50,746 bases of DNA from an uncultured Oscillospiraceae bacterium (GCA_900555015.1 USJL01000013.1:1-50746); one strand, 5' to 3'; shown: positions 35,701 to 44,921, counted from the first letter of the stretch. Notes: generated by a model from the letters alone, not told the origin. Program-made: numbers and translations.

Positions 35701-36411
35701 ATGAAAAAGGTACTTGTGGCAGAGGATGAAGAATCCATCCGTGAGTTTATAGTTATTAACTTAACAAGAAGCGGTTATGAGGTTGAACAGGCAGAAAACG
35801 GTGCCGTTGCCCTTGAAAAGTTTTCTAAAGATGAAAACGGTTTTGATGTTGCAATTCTTGATATTATGATGCCCGAGGTTGACGGGCTTACAGTTTGTAA
35901 GGAACTAAGAAAAAAATATCCCGATTTAGGCATCATTATGCTTTCGGCTAAAACTCAGGAAATGGATAAAGTTACAGGCCTTCTTTTCGGCGCCGACGAT
36001 TATGTTACAAAGCCGTTTTCACCAAGTGAATTAATGGCTCGCGTAGACGCTGTTTACAGGCGTGTTGAAATGACAAGGGGATTCAGAAAAAACGATACTA
36101 CAGGCGATTCTATTGTTCTTGATGAATTTGAGCTTAATTTAAGAAACAGAACTCTTGCAAAATCAGGCTCATTAATTGAACTTACACAGGTGGAATTTCA
36201 AATTATTGAATATTTCTTTAAAAATCCAAATGCCGCTTTAAGCAGAACCGATATTTTAAAGCAGGTGTGGGGTAATAATTATTTCGGCGATGAAAAAATT
36301 GTAGACGTTAATATTCGTCGTTTAAGAATGAAGGTTGAAGATAATCCTTCAAGTCCTACAAGGTTAATAACCATTTGGGGCTTGGGTTATAAATGGGTTA
36401 GTAACGAATAA
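35701..36411 (+). CDS. OmpR/PhoB-family response regulator
   Basis: A 236-residue regulator. The receiver domain (1-118) has acidic-pocket residues Glu8-Asp9, phospho-acceptor Asp54 (AILDIMMPEVDGL), Ser/Thr switch in IIMLSAKTQ and Lys in DDYVTKPFSP. The C-terminal winged-helix domain (about 130-235) includes LTQVEFQIIEYFFKNPNAALSRTDIL and VDVNIRRLRMKVEDNP. An AAGGAG ribosome binding site overlaps the end of the lipoprotein gene. It is paired with the histidine kinase encoded 20 bases downstream. Signal and regulon are unknown. Confidence 0.95.
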   Translation: MKKVLVAEDEESIREFIVINLTRSGYEVEQAENGAVALEKFSKDENGFDVAILDIMMPEVDGLTVCKELRKKYPDLGIIMLSAKTQEMDKVTGLLFGADDYVTKPFSPSELMARVDAVYRRVEMTRGFRKNDTTGDSIVLDEFELNLRNRTLAKSGSLIELTQVEFQIIEYFFKNPNAALSRTDILKQVWGNNYFGDEKIVDVNIRRLRMKVEDNPSSPTRLITIWGLGYKWVSNE

Positions 36412-36431
36412 AATTTACGGAAGTATATCAA

Positions 36432-37967
36432 ATGAAAGAAAAATTGGCACAAAAATTTAAAAACTTTAAGTTGGAAGGAATTACAAAGCGCTGGATAATT
36501 AATATTATCGGGCTTATTTTCGTATTTCTTGTTATTGTTTTTATAATTGCCGCTTTTTCTATTAAAACATTTTATTATAACTCGGTTGAAAATATTTTAA
36601 ACAGCGGTGCGTCTTCCTCTGCAGTAAATTATTTTGCCGTTAATTTGAATTCGGGTACGTCGCTTGAATCGTCGGCAGCTCAGTTTATAGACAGTTATAC
36701 ATATAAAGACAAAACAACAACCTGGGTAATAAATAATGAGGGTAATGTTATTGCTTCTTCAGATGGGTTTATTAATCAAAACGTTAATATGCCCGATTAT
36801 AATGAGGCTATGGCAAATGAAAAGGGAACAGGCAAATATGTTGGTAAAATCGCAAAGGGCGGTGAACATATTATGGCTGTAACACGTGTTATTCAAAATT
36901 CAAACGGTACAAATGTCGGCGCAGTCAGAATAATGACTTCGCTTGATAAAATTAACAGCCAAATTGCAACCCTTATCTTTTTAATTTTTCTTGCTCTTTT
37001 GGTAGTGTTTTTAATAATTATTTTTTCAAATTTGTTTTTTATTCGCTCAATTATAATTCCTGTCAGAGAAATTACAGACACAACAAAAGCCATTTCCCAA
37101 GGTAATTTAGATGTTAGAATTGAAAAAAAATATGATGACGAAATAGGCGATTTGTGCGATTCTATTAATTCTATGGCTGCCGAAATTGCTTCATCGGATA
37201 AAATGAAAAATGACTTTATTTCTACTATTTCTCATGAGCTGCGCACACCTTTAACATCAATTAAGGGTTGGGGCGAAACATTATCATTTGGGCAAAATGA
37301 GAATATGGATGAATTAACAGCCAAGGGTTTGCAAGTTATTGTTAGCGAAGCAGGCAGGTTAGAAGGATTTGTAGAAGAACTTCTTGATTTCAGCCGACTT
37401 CAAAGCGGACGAATGACTTTAAGACTAGCAAAAACAGATATTTTTGCCGAGCTTGATGAAACTGTGTTTACTTTCCGTGAGCGTGCAATGCGAGAGGGCA
37501 TCGAGGTTAAATACAGTATTCCCGATTTTGCGGCACCTGCCAATGCAGATGCAAATAGGTTAAAGCAAGTGTTTATGAATATTCTTGATAATGCACTTAA
37601 ATATTCACGCCCAAACAGCAAAATTTTTGTTAAAGCTGAATTTGCTAAATTTAATAACGGTGATGCGGTTAAAATTTCTATCGCAGACCAAGGCTGCGGA
37701 ATTTCTAAAGAAGATTTGCCACATGTTATGGAAAAATTTTATAAAGCAAATGTTTCGGTGCGAGGTTCGGGAATAGGTCTTGCCGTAACAAATGAAATAA
37801 TTAATTTGCATAAAGGTAAACTTGAAATAGACAGTGAAGAGGGAACAGGTACGCTTGTTACCATTTATCTGCCTATTGAAAGCGCACCGTCAAAGCAAGA
37901 GATAGACAATTCTGTTTCCCGTGAAGACGAGGTTACAGACGAAGATATTAACCTTAAAAGTAATTAG
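36432..37967 (+). CDS. Membrane sensor histidine kinase
   Basis: A 511-residue kinase. Transmembrane helices lie at about 22-45 and 178-203 and enclose an extracellular, PDC/dCache-like sensor region (46-177). HAMP spans about 204-256. The HisKA domain has phospho-acceptor His268 in FISTISHELRTPLTSIKGW. The ATPase domain has N box NILDNALKYS, G1 IADQGCGIS and G2 GSGIGLAV. There is no PAS domain. Its order after the lipoprotein and response regulator suggests one operon; the extracellular lipoprotein might contact the sensor domain, but that is inference. Confidence 0.95.
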   Translation: MKEKLAQKFKNFKLEGITKRWIINIIGLIFVFLVIVFIIAAFSIKTFYYNSVENILNSGASSSAVNYFAVNLNSGTSLESSAAQFIDSYTYKDKTTTWVINNEGNVIASSDGFINQNVNMPDYNEAMANEKGTGKYVGKIAKGGEHIMAVTRVIQNSNGTNVGAVRIMTSLDKINSQIATLIFLIFLALLVVFLIIIFSNLFFIRSIIIPVREITDTTKAISQGNLDVRIEKKYDDEIGDLCDSINSMAAEIASSDKMKNDFISTISHELRTPLTSIKGWGETLSFGQNENMDELTAKGLQVIVSEAGRLEGFVEELLDFSRLQSGRMTLRLAKTDIFAELDETVFTFRERAMREGIEVKYSIPDFAAPANADANRLKQVFMNILDNALKYSRPNSKIFVKAEFAKFNNGDAVKISIADQGCGISKEDLPHVMEKFYKANVSVRGSGIGLAVTNEIINLHKGKLEIDSEEGTGTLVTIYLPIESAPSKQEIDNSVSREDEVTDEDINLKSN

Positions 37968-37992
37968 CAAATGAAAGGCTATGTGAACCGAT

Positions 37993-38967
37993 ATGTCAGA
38001 AAAACTAAAACATAAAACTTCCGTTGGCGGTCAGGCTTTAATTGAAGGCGTTATGATGCAGGGACCTAAAGGTATGGCAACAGCCGTGCGTAAGCCGGAT
38101 GGTGATATTCTTGTTGAGTACCATGAATTGAAGCATATAAGAGATAAATATAAGTTTTTGGGTGTGCCTGTTATCAGGGGTGTTGTTAATTTTATTGAAT
38201 CTATGATAATGGGTTACAAAACATTAATGTATTCCGCAGAAGTTTCCGGAATGGAAGATTATGATGAAGACAATTTAAGCAAGTTTGAAAAATGGTTAAC
38301 CGATAAGTTCGGTGATAAATTAATGAATTTTATTACCGGTTTAGGTTCTGTTCTTGGTTTTGCATTGGCTTTTTTGCTTTTCTTTTGGTTCCCGGTTTTC
38401 ATTTATAATAAATTAAATCAGGCAACATCCGGCGCTTTGGTTAACTTTCAGGGCTTAATCGAGGGCGGAATGAAAATGCTTATTTTTGTTGTTTATATTG
38501 CACTTGTAAGTCAAATGAAAGATATTAAAAGAATGTTTATGTATCATGGTGCCGAACACAAATCTATAGCCTGTTACGAATCCGGCCTTGAATTAACGGT
38601 TGAAAATGTTAAAAAATCATGCCGTTTTCATCCAAGATGCGGTACGTCGTTTATTTTTGTTATTTTGATTTTCAGCATTATTTTATACAGTATTATTGCA
38701 AAAATTTTTCCCGCTATTGCTGCACAGCGTGTTTTGTGGGTTTTCTTTAAACTGCTTTTCCTGCCGCTTGTTATGGGCATTGGTTACGAGTTTATAAAAT
38801 ATGCCGGCAAGCATGATAATCTTTTTGTTAAAATAGTTTCCGCTCCCGGGCTTTGGATGCAAAGATTAACTACGAAAGAACCGAATGACGACGGGATTCT
38901 TGAATGCGGAATTGCCGCAATTAAAGCCGTTATTACCGATAATCCGGAGGATGATGAAATTAAATGA
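37993..38967 (+). CDS. DUF1385 family membrane protein
   Basis: A 324-residue protein of the DUF1385 family. Its N-terminus SVGGQALIEGVMMQGPKGMATAVRKPDG, the central FMYHGAEHKSIACYE and KSCRFHPRCGTSFIF are the family signatures, flanked by hydrophobic segments. It occurs very often directly upstream of prmC in Clostridia, as here, where the stop overlaps prmC by 4 bases. His/Glu/Cys conservation suggests a metal site, but no activity is established for the family to my knowledge. Confidence 0.9.
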   Translation: MSEKLKHKTSVGGQALIEGVMMQGPKGMATAVRKPDGDILVEYHELKHIRDKYKFLGVPVIRGVVNFIESMIMGYKTLMYSAEVSGMEDYDEDNLSKFEKWLTDKFGDKLMNFITGLGSVLGFALAFLLFFWFPVFIYNKLNQATSGALVNFQGLIEGGMKMLIFVVYIALVSQMKDIKRMFMYHGAEHKSIACYESGLELTVENVKKSCRFHPRCGTSFIFVILIFSIILYSIIAKIFPAIAAQRVLWVFFKLLFLPLVMGIGYEFIKYAGKHDNLFVKIVSAPGLWMQRLTTKEPNDDGILECGIAAIKAVITDNPEDDEIK

Positions 38968-39785
38968 CTTTAAAAGAAGCATATGATTACGGCGTTTATT
39001 TTCTTTCTGCAAACGGTGTTGATGAAGCAGAGTTTAAATCACTTTGCCTTGTGTGCCATTTAGACGGAATTAAAAACAGTCAGTTTGAATTTCATAAATC
39101 CGATGAAATTATTATGAAACGTTTTGCCGATTTGCTTTGGCGTGTTAAAAGCGGTGAACCTCTTCAGTACGTTATCGGTAAATGGGATTTTTACGAAAGT
39201 GAGTTTTATGTGGGGAAAGGTGTCTTGATTCCACGCCCGGAAACAGAGGAACTTACCGATTTAGCAGTTAAATTTGCTGAAAAAATTGAAAATCCCGTTG
39301 TTATTGATTTGTGCGCAGGCAGCGGCTGTATAGGTATCAGCATTGCCAAAGCCGTTAAAAACTCCAAGGTTTATCTTGTTGAAAAAAGCGAAGATGCATT
39401 TATTTATTTAAAAAAGAATGCCGATTCTGTTAATAACACAATTTTAATTAATGAGGATTTGTATAATCTTCCCCAAATTGAAAAAGCAGATATTATTGTG
39501 TCTAATCCGCCTTACATTAAAAGCAATGAAATACCCGGTCTTCAGTCGGAAGTGCTTGAAGAACCGCTTATGGCACTTGACGGCGGTGTTGACGGACTTG
39601 ATTTTTACCGCTTTATTTCTCAAAATTATAAGCAGTATTTAAAGAATGGCGGTAGATTGCTTTTTGAAATAGGCAACGAACAAGGCGAAGATGTGCGCCG
39701 AATATTAATAAGTAACGGTTATAAAGATATAGAAATTAAAAATGATATTTACGGCAATCGGCGAATGGCTGTTGCCCGTATTTGA
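38964..39785 (+). CDS. prmC: Peptide chain release factor N5-glutamine methyltransferase PrmC
   Basis: PrmC methylates the GGQ glutamine of release factors RF1 and RF2. The 273 residues match. An N-terminal helical domain is followed by the linker YVIGKWDFYESEFYVGKGVLIPRPETEE (about 69-96), SAM motif DLCAGSGCIG at 115-124 and catalytic NPPY at 181-184. It overlaps the DUF1385 gene by 4 bases. prfA, its common neighbour, is not in the window. Confidence 0.96.
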   Translation: MTLKEAYDYGVYFLSANGVDEAEFKSLCLVCHLDGIKNSQFEFHKSDEIIMKRFADLLWRVKSGEPLQYVIGKWDFYESEFYVGKGVLIPRPETEELTDLAVKFAEKIENPVVIDLCAGSGCIGISIAKAVKNSKVYLVEKSEDAFIYLKKNADSVNNTILINEDLYNLPQIEKADIIVSNPPYIKSNEIPGLQSEVLEEPLMALDGGVDGLDFYRFISQNYKQYLKNGGRLLFEIGNEQGEDVRRILISNGYKDIEIKNDIYGNRRMAVARI

Positions 39786-39798
39786 TTAGGGTGATATA

Positions 39799-40464
39799 AT
39801 GAGTTTAATAAGTGCTGTTTTACACGGCAAAGTAATGATGGTAATTTTGCTTTTATTATCCCGCGCATTTGTGCTTCTTTGTTGCTTGCCGGTTCATGAA
39901 TTGGCTCACGGTTGGGTTGCATATAAGCTTGGCGATAATACGGCAAAAAACAGCGGCAGACTAACATTTAATCCGCTTGCACAGCTTAATCCCGTGGGAA
40001 CTGTTATGATTTTACTTTTCGGCATCGGTTATGCAAATCCCGTGCCGATTAATCCTAACAATTTTAAAAATCCGAAATACGGTATGGCGTTAACTGCTTT
40101 GGCGGGTCCTGTATCAAATTTATTGATGGGATTTATCTCTGTTTTTGTTTTTTACGGAATAAAGGCAACTGCAACATCCGTAGCGGCAGGTTATATTGCT
40201 ATGTTTTTCTATTATGCCGCATCCGTTAATGTTTCTCTTGCGGTGTTTAATCTTATTCCTATTCCGCCTCTTGACGGCTCAAGGGTTCTTTCTGCATTTT
40301 TGCCTGATAAAACATATTTTAATATAATGCGTTATGAAAGATACATTATGATTGGTTTAATGGTCGTTTTGTTTACCGGTGTGTTAGACGGTTTTATTTC
40401 TTTTCTTTCAAACGCTATGATGAATTTTATTTCAATTATTCCAAAACTTATTTTCGGGGCTTAA
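39799..40464 (+). CDS. Site-2 protease family (M50) membrane metalloprotease
   Basis: A 221-residue integral membrane protein. The zinc motif HELAH lies at 33-37 inside a hydrophobic segment. The second metal motif NLIPIPPLDGSRVL is at about 150-163, its Asp expected to be a ligand. The segment RLTFNPLAQLNPVGT is typical of the short M50 proteins without PDZ domains that adjoin scpA in Bacillota. Substrates of this subgroup are not known. A TAGGGTGA ribosome binding site precedes the ATG, and scpA begins 1 base after its stop. Confidence 0.92.
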   Translation: MSLISAVLHGKVMMVILLLLSRAFVLLCCLPVHELAHGWVAYKLGDNTAKNSGRLTFNPLAQLNPVGTVMILLFGIGYANPVPINPNNFKNPKYGMALTALAGPVSNLLMGFISVFVFYGIKATATSVAAGYIAMFFYYAASVNVSLAVFNLIPIPPLDGSRVLSAFLPDKTYFNIMRYERYIMIGLMVVLFTGVLDGFISFLSNAMMNFISIIPKLIFGA

Positions 40465-40465
40465 T

Positions 40466-41188
40466 ATGGAACAAATTAATTATAAACTTGAAGTATTTGA
40501 AGGTCCTATGGATTTATTACTTCATCTTATAAGTAAACATAAATTGAATATTAACGATATTCCTATTGTTGAACTTGTTAATCAGTATCTTGATTATGTT
40601 CGGCAAATGGAAAATGCCGATTTTGATGTTGCCGGCGATTTCCTTGAAATGGCGGCAAGGTTGATTTACATAAAAACGGTATCGCTTTTACCCCGCCATG
40701 AAGAAGCGGAAGAGTTAAAACATGAGCTTACCGGTGAACTTATAGAATACCGTGATTGTAAAATAATGGCAGAAAAGTTAAAAGACCACACAGACGGATT
40801 TAATCGCTTTGTTCGTGAACCTCAACAAGGCTATGTAAATTATGATTACGAACGCTTTCATGAAGGTGAAGAACTGCTTAATGCTTACATTAATGCAGCA
40901 GGCAGAGCACAAAGAAAGTTGCCGCCGCCTATTGATTCTTTTAAGGTAATTGTTGCAAGAAAATTTGTTAATGTTGCTTCAAAAATTCAAACGGTTATGC
41001 GCAAGCTTTGGAGCGGTAAAAAGGTTAAATTTGTAAAACTTTTCGACGGCGCACAGTCAAAAAGTGACTTGGTTGCCACATTTCTTGCTGTTTTGGAACT
41101 TGCCAAAACAAAAAGGATTACTATAGACGGTCCAATGAATGATGCGGAAATACAAATTGTTAACGAGGTAGAAAATATTGAGCAGTGA
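40466..41188 (+). CDS. scpA: Segregation and condensation protein A
   Basis: ScpA is the kleisin subunit that bridges the Smc ATPase heads with ScpB for chromosome organisation. The 240-residue protein has the signature YKLEVFEGPMDLLLHLISKHKLNINDIPI (5-33) and the C-terminal winged-helix segment VATFLAVLELAKTKRI. It overlaps scpB by 11 bases, consistent with coupled production of the complex. smc itself is not in the window. Confidence 0.97.
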   Translation: MEQINYKLEVFEGPMDLLLHLISKHKLNINDIPIVELVNQYLDYVRQMENADFDVAGDFLEMAARLIYIKTVSLLPRHEEAEELKHELTGELIEYRDCKIMAEKLKDHTDGFNRFVREPQQGYVNYDYERFHEGEELLNAYINAAGRAQRKLPPPIDSFKVIVARKFVNVASKIQTVMRKLWSGKKVKFVKLFDGAQSKSDLVATFLAVLELAKTKRITIDGPMNDAEIQIVNEVENIEQ

Positions 41189-41798
41189 AAATAATATAAC
41201 AGCCAAGTTGGAAGCTATGCTTTTTGCCGCCGGCGATGCTGTTGAAGCTTCGAAACTTGCCGAGGTGCTTGACCTTGATTTGGAAAGCGTTACAAAAATG
41301 CTTGGTCATCTTGAAGATAAGTACGAAGAAAAAGAAAGCGGCATACGTCTTGTAAGAATAGACGGTAAATATCAGCTTTGCACTCGTGAAGAATATGGTG
41401 ATGATGTTCGTGCACTGCTTGAAATTAAGAAAAATACACCGTTATCTCAGGCTGCATTTGAAGTTTTAGCCATTGTAGCTTATAATAAAACGGTTACTAA
41501 AAGTTTTATTGAACAAATCAGGGGTGTTGATTGCTCCGGTTCTATTGCAAATCTTATACAAAAGGGTTTAATAGAGGAAAAGGGCAGGCTTGACCTGCCG
41601 GGAAGGCCTCTTGTTTACGGCACTACAGACAGATTTTTAAGATGTTTTTCATTAAACAGTCTTGATGATTTGCCGGATTTGCCGTCTACCGAGGAAATTG
41701 AAAAGATAGATAAAGATAACGGTCAAACTTCATTGTTTGAGGAAGAAACAAGTAAAGACAAGCTTCTTTCCGAAATCAGTGAAAATAAAGATGAGTAA
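41178..41798 (+). CDS. scpB: Segregation and condensation protein B
   Basis: ScpB dimers bind ScpA in the Smc-ScpAB complex. The 206-residue protein has the two winged-helix domains of the family, with LEAMLFAAGDAVEASKLAEVL at the start and SQAAFEVLAIVAYNKTVTKSFIEQIRGVD and LIEEKGRLDLPGRPLVYGTTDRFL later. It uses a TTG start at 41178 with GAGGT about 9 bases upstream, inside scpA. The C-terminal tail is acidic, as usual. Confidence 0.96.
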   Translation: MSSENNITAKLEAMLFAAGDAVEASKLAEVLDLDLESVTKMLGHLEDKYEEKESGIRLVRIDGKYQLCTREEYGDDVRALLEIKKNTPLSQAAFEVLAIVAYNKTVTKSFIEQIRGVDCSGSIANLIQKGLIEEKGRLDLPGRPLVYGTTDRFLRCFSLNSLDDLPDLPSTEEIEKIDKDNGQTSLFEEETSKDKLLSEISENKDE

Positions 41799-41809
41799 GG
41801 GTGGTGCAA

Positions 41810-42658
41810 GTGAAAGTATTTTTAATTGTTGTTGCAGTTATTGTTGCAATATTTGCCTTGATTTTTTCATTGTCCGCTACCATTACCGTTATTTATGATA
41901 ATAAGTGGACCACAAAGGTAAAAGTTTTGTGGATTGAAAAAGATATTGAACTTTCTAAAATTTTATCTTTTATTTTGTTTCCTGCCGAATCGGCTGACAA
42001 AGTAAAGAAAAATAAAAAAGAAAAAAAGAGCAAAGAAAGCAACAGGCAACCTACAGCGGAAAAGGTTGAAAAATCTGCAAATGAGATTAAACCTGATAAT
42101 GCCGTGAAAAAAGAAAATTCTCAATCTGTTATTACAGTTACGGACTGTGAAACAGGAGAGAAAATGGAGATTGAACTTAAAGACAATCCGAATATAACGC
42201 CTAAACAAGATGAAACGGAAAATCAAGTTTCTCAAAATCAAAAACCGCAAAAAGAAAAAAAGCCAAACTTTATTAAAAACATTTGGGATAAAGACGGCAT
42301 CGTCGGAATAATGCTTTTTGTAACGAATTTGCTGGAAACAGCATCTTCTGCAATAAATGCTTTATTTAGGGGGTTCCATATTTACTCACTTTATGTTAAA
42401 ATAATAATCGGTGGCTGTGATGCTGCCGACGTTGCCAATGCTTACGGCAGATTGTGCAAGTATTATTATCCTTTAAAAGGTGTAATTTTAAACGGTATGC
42501 GTGTTGATAATTACGACGATTTAATTATGCCGGACTTTATTGCTCCGCAAAATGAATACGGTTTGCAGTTTATCGGCTCGCTCAGCGTGGGCGCAATCGT
42601 AAAAATGCTTCTTAAAGCAGGCAAAGTTTTTGTTGTAAATATTATAAAAGATAAATAA
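41810..42658 (+). CDS. DUF2953-like membrane protein
   Basis: A protein of about 282 residues with an N-terminal transmembrane helix, a long Lys/Glu/Gln-rich low-complexity linker (about 65-165) and a C-terminal region whose pattern (LYVKIIIGGCDAADVANAYGRLCKYYYPL) matches the DUF2953 family found just upstream of ytfJ in many Clostridia. Three GTG codons (41801, 41804 out of frame, 41810) are near AAGGGTGG. I prefer GTG 41810, which is best spaced and opens MKVFLIVVAVIVAIF. The function is unknown; its position between scpB and ytfJ suggests a sporulation or envelope link. Confidence 0.75.
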   Translation: MKVFLIVVAVIVAIFALIFSLSATITVIYDNKWTTKVKVLWIEKDIELSKILSFILFPAESADKVKKNKKEKKSKESNRQPTAEKVEKSANEIKPDNAVKKENSQSVITVTDCETGEKMEIELKDNPNITPKQDETENQVSQNQKPQKEKKPNFIKNIWDKDGIVGIMLFVTNLLETASSAINALFRGFHIYSLYVKIIIGGCDAADVANAYGRLCKYYYPLKGVILNGMRVDNYDDLIMPDFIAPQNEYGLQFIGSLSVGAIVKMLLKAGKVFVVNIIKDK

Positions 42659-42678
42659 TTTTTATAAGGAGATTCATT

Positions 42679-43071
42679 ATGAAAGAAACACCGGTTAATA
42701 AAATAATGGAAAACACATTGGAAAAAATGCGTGAAATGGTTGATGTTTCAACTATTATCGGCGAACCTATGACAACAGGCGACACAACACTTATTCCTGT
42801 TTCAAAGGTTACTTACGGCTTTACAAGCGGTGGAACAGATTTGCCATCAAAGCAAAACGCAGAACTTTTCGGCGGCGGTGGCGGCGGCGGTATTTCTATC
42901 ACTCCCGTTGCGTTTATCGTAATTCAAAACGATAAAGTAAGAATGATGCAAATAAATAATTATTCATCTTCTGCAGACCGTGCAATCGCAATGATTCCTG
43001 AACTTGTTGACCAAATTTCTCAGCTTGTTAAGGCTAAAGACGCAGATGAAAAAACCGATTCTGCAGAATAA
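42679..43071 (+). CDS. ytfJ: GerW/YtfJ family spore protein
   Basis: A 130-residue protein with the family features: N-terminal helix MENTLEKMREMVDVSTIIGEP, VSKVTYGFTSGGTDLPS, a Gly-rich loop FGGGGGGGISITPVAFIVI and VRMMQINNY near the C-terminus. In Bacillus the protein (GerW) is needed for germination with some nutrients. In this genome it suggests spore formation or its ancestry. It is followed by a hairpin that overlaps the ribosome binding site of the next gene. Confidence 0.9.
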   Translation: MKETPVNKIMENTLEKMREMVDVSTIIGEPMTTGDTTLIPVSKVTYGFTSGGTDLPSKQNAELFGGGGGGGISITPVAFIVIQNDKVRMMQINNYSSSADRAIAMIPELVDQISQLVKAKDADEKTDSAE

Positions 43072-43086
43072 TAAATGTTAAAATTT

Positions 43087-43118
43087 TAATCACCTGCATA
43101 TATTTTAGCAGGTGATTA
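43087..43118 (+). promoter_or_regulatory. Hairpin containing the dacF ribosome binding site
   Basis: TAATCACCTGC (43087-43097) pairs with GCAGGTGATTA (43108-43118), 11 perfect pairs, then TTTTG. It reads as a terminator for ytfJ, but AGGTGA in its 3' arm is also the only good ribosome binding site for the TTG start at 43121. Folding would therefore block translation of the carboxypeptidase. Confidence 0.7.
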
Positions 43119-43120
43119 TT

Positions 43121-44164
43121 TTGTTAAAAAGAATAATTTGCACAGTTATGTGCGTGCTTTTTCTTGTTCCGTTTAATGTATTCGGTGCAGAAATCAGCGC
43201 AGAAAGCACTGTTGTAATAGACGGAACAACCGGCGAAATTTTGTTTGAAAAAAATAAGGATGAGCAGCGCAGTATTGCCTCAACAACCAAAATTTTAACG
43301 GCGTATATTGCTTGCTTAAGCGGTAAATTAGATGATATTATAACCGTTACGGATGAAATGGTTAATACAACCGGTACTTCGTTGGGACTTCGTGCCGGAG
43401 ATAAGATTTCTGTTTATGATGCTACTGTGGGTATGATGCTTTGCTCCGGAAATGATGCGGCAAACAGCGTTGCGTTGTATCTTTCAGGCTCTTTTGAAAA
43501 ATTTGCGGATTTAATGAATAAAACCGCTTCTGATTTGAAAATGAGAAACAGCTATTTTGTTACGCCGTCGGGTCTTGATGAAGCAAATCATCATTCTACC
43601 GCTTATGATATGGCTGTGCTTACATTAAATGCTTTAAATAATAAAATTTTTTTGGAAATATGTTGTGAAAAAAGTAAAATAATAAGAATTAACGGCAAAG
43701 AGCAAACAGTATATAACCACAATAAACTTTTGTCTTATATTGACGGCTGTGTGGGCGTTAAAACAGGATTTACGGAAAAAGCAGGCAGGTGCCTTGTATC
43801 TGCCGTTAAGAAAAATGAAACTGTTTTAATTTGCGTAACGTTGAATGCTCCGAATGATTGGAACGACCATATTTCTTTGTATGACGAATGTTTTAAGAAA
43901 TATGAAAGCGTTAAGGTAGAAAACAGTGTAAAAATTAATGTTGTGGGCGGTTCATCCGATTATTTAAACGCAACATACAGCGGTAATGTTTTTGTTTTAA
44001 ATAAGCAAAATATTTCCGTGGAAATTTATCATTTTCCCTTTTTGTATGCACCGATTAAAAACGGCGATAAAATAGGTTTTGTTGTTATAAAATATAAAGA
44101 AAAGGAAATTTCAAAATTGCCGTTAACGGCAACTGAAAATATAGAATATTATGGCAAACAATAA
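43121..44164 (+). CDS. D-alanyl-D-alanine carboxypeptidase, DacF-like (S11)
   Basis: A penicillin-binding protein of family S11 that trims the terminal D-Ala of peptidoglycan stem peptides. With the TTG start it has 347 residues and a signal peptide ending near FGAEIS. The active-site motifs are STTK (54-57), SGND in MLCSGNDAANS, and KTG in GVKTGFTEKAG. A C-terminal beta domain follows. GTG 43112 is an alternative start but would place the ribosome binding site inside the gene. The ytfJ-dacF-rluB order is common in Clostridia. It overlaps rluB by 14 bases. Confidence 0.9.
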   Translation: MLKRIICTVMCVLFLVPFNVFGAEISAESTVVIDGTTGEILFEKNKDEQRSIASTTKILTAYIACLSGKLDDIITVTDEMVNTTGTSLGLRAGDKISVYDATVGMMLCSGNDAANSVALYLSGSFEKFADLMNKTASDLKMRNSYFVTPSGLDEANHHSTAYDMAVLTLNALNNKIFLEICCEKSKIIRINGKEQTVYNHNKLLSYIDGCVGVKTGFTEKAGRCLVSAVKKNETVLICVTLNAPNDWNDHISLYDECFKKYESVKVENSVKINVVGGSSDYLNATYSGNVFVLNKQNISVEIYHFPFLYAPIKNGDKIGFVVIKYKEKEISKLPLTATENIEYYGKQ

Positions 44165-44903
44165 TTTAGTAAGACTTCAAAAATTTATGGCAGATTGCGG
44201 CGTTGCTTCAAGGCGTAAAAGTGAAGAAATAATTGAAGCAGGCAAAGTTAAAGTAAACGGGCACGTAGCCCATATAGGCGACAAGGTTAATACTAAAAAA
44301 GATTTGGTTACCGTAAGGGGCAAAAGAATTAACAGTGTTTCAAGAAATTATTACATTATGCTTCATAAACCCAGAGGCTATGTTACAACTGTTTCAGATG
44401 AGCTTGGCAGAAAAACCGTTATGGATTTAGTCAGTGATATTAAAGCCAGAATATATCCTGTGGGCAGGCTTGATAAGGATTCAGAAGGATTGTTGCTGTT
44501 AACAAACGACGGTGCTTTTGCAAATGCTCTTTCTCATCCGGGTCATAATTTTGCTAAGGTTTACCGTGTAACCGTTCGCCCTGAAATAAATGACGAAATT
44601 CTTTTTAATTTAAGAAACGGTATTGAAATAGACGGCAGAAAAACAGCACCTTGCGATGTTAATGTAATAACAGAAGAACCGGGCAGGGTAGTGCTTGAAT
44701 TTATTTTGCGTGAGGGCAGAAACCGTCAAATCAGAAAAATGTGCGAAGCTGTTAATTTACAGGTCGCAAGGCTTAAAAGAATTTCCGTAGGTTCCCTTAA
44801 GTTGGGTATGCTTCCTCAAGGAAAGTGGCGTGAATTAACCGATAACGAAGTAAAAAAATTGCTTCGTTCGGCAGAAAAAAGCAGTGTAACGGAAGAAGAA
44901 TAG
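44151..44903 (+). CDS. rluB: 23S rRNA pseudouridine synthase, RluB family
   Basis: A 250-residue RsuA/RluB-type pseudouridine synthase. The N-terminal S4 domain (VRLQKFMADCGVASRRKSEEII) binds RNA. Catalytic Asp108 lies in PVGRLDKDSEGLLLLTNDG. The later VLEFILREGRNRQIRKMCEAV segment is characteristic. RluB modifies helix 89 of 23S rRNA (U2605 in E. coli numbering); this paralogue's exact site is inferred. It overlaps the carboxypeptidase gene and is closed by a terminator. Confidence 0.95.
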   Translation: MANNNLVRLQKFMADCGVASRRKSEEIIEAGKVKVNGHVAHIGDKVNTKKDLVTVRGKRINSVSRNYYIMLHKPRGYVTTVSDELGRKTVMDLVSDIKARIYPVGRLDKDSEGLLLLTNDGAFANALSHPGHNFAKVYRVTVRPEINDEILFNLRNGIEIDGRKTAPCDVNVITEEPGRVVLEFILREGRNRQIRKMCEAVNLQVARLKRISVGSLKLGMLPQGKWRELTDNEVKKLLRSAEKSSVTEEE

Positions 44904-44921
44904 TTTTGATAATACAGATTT

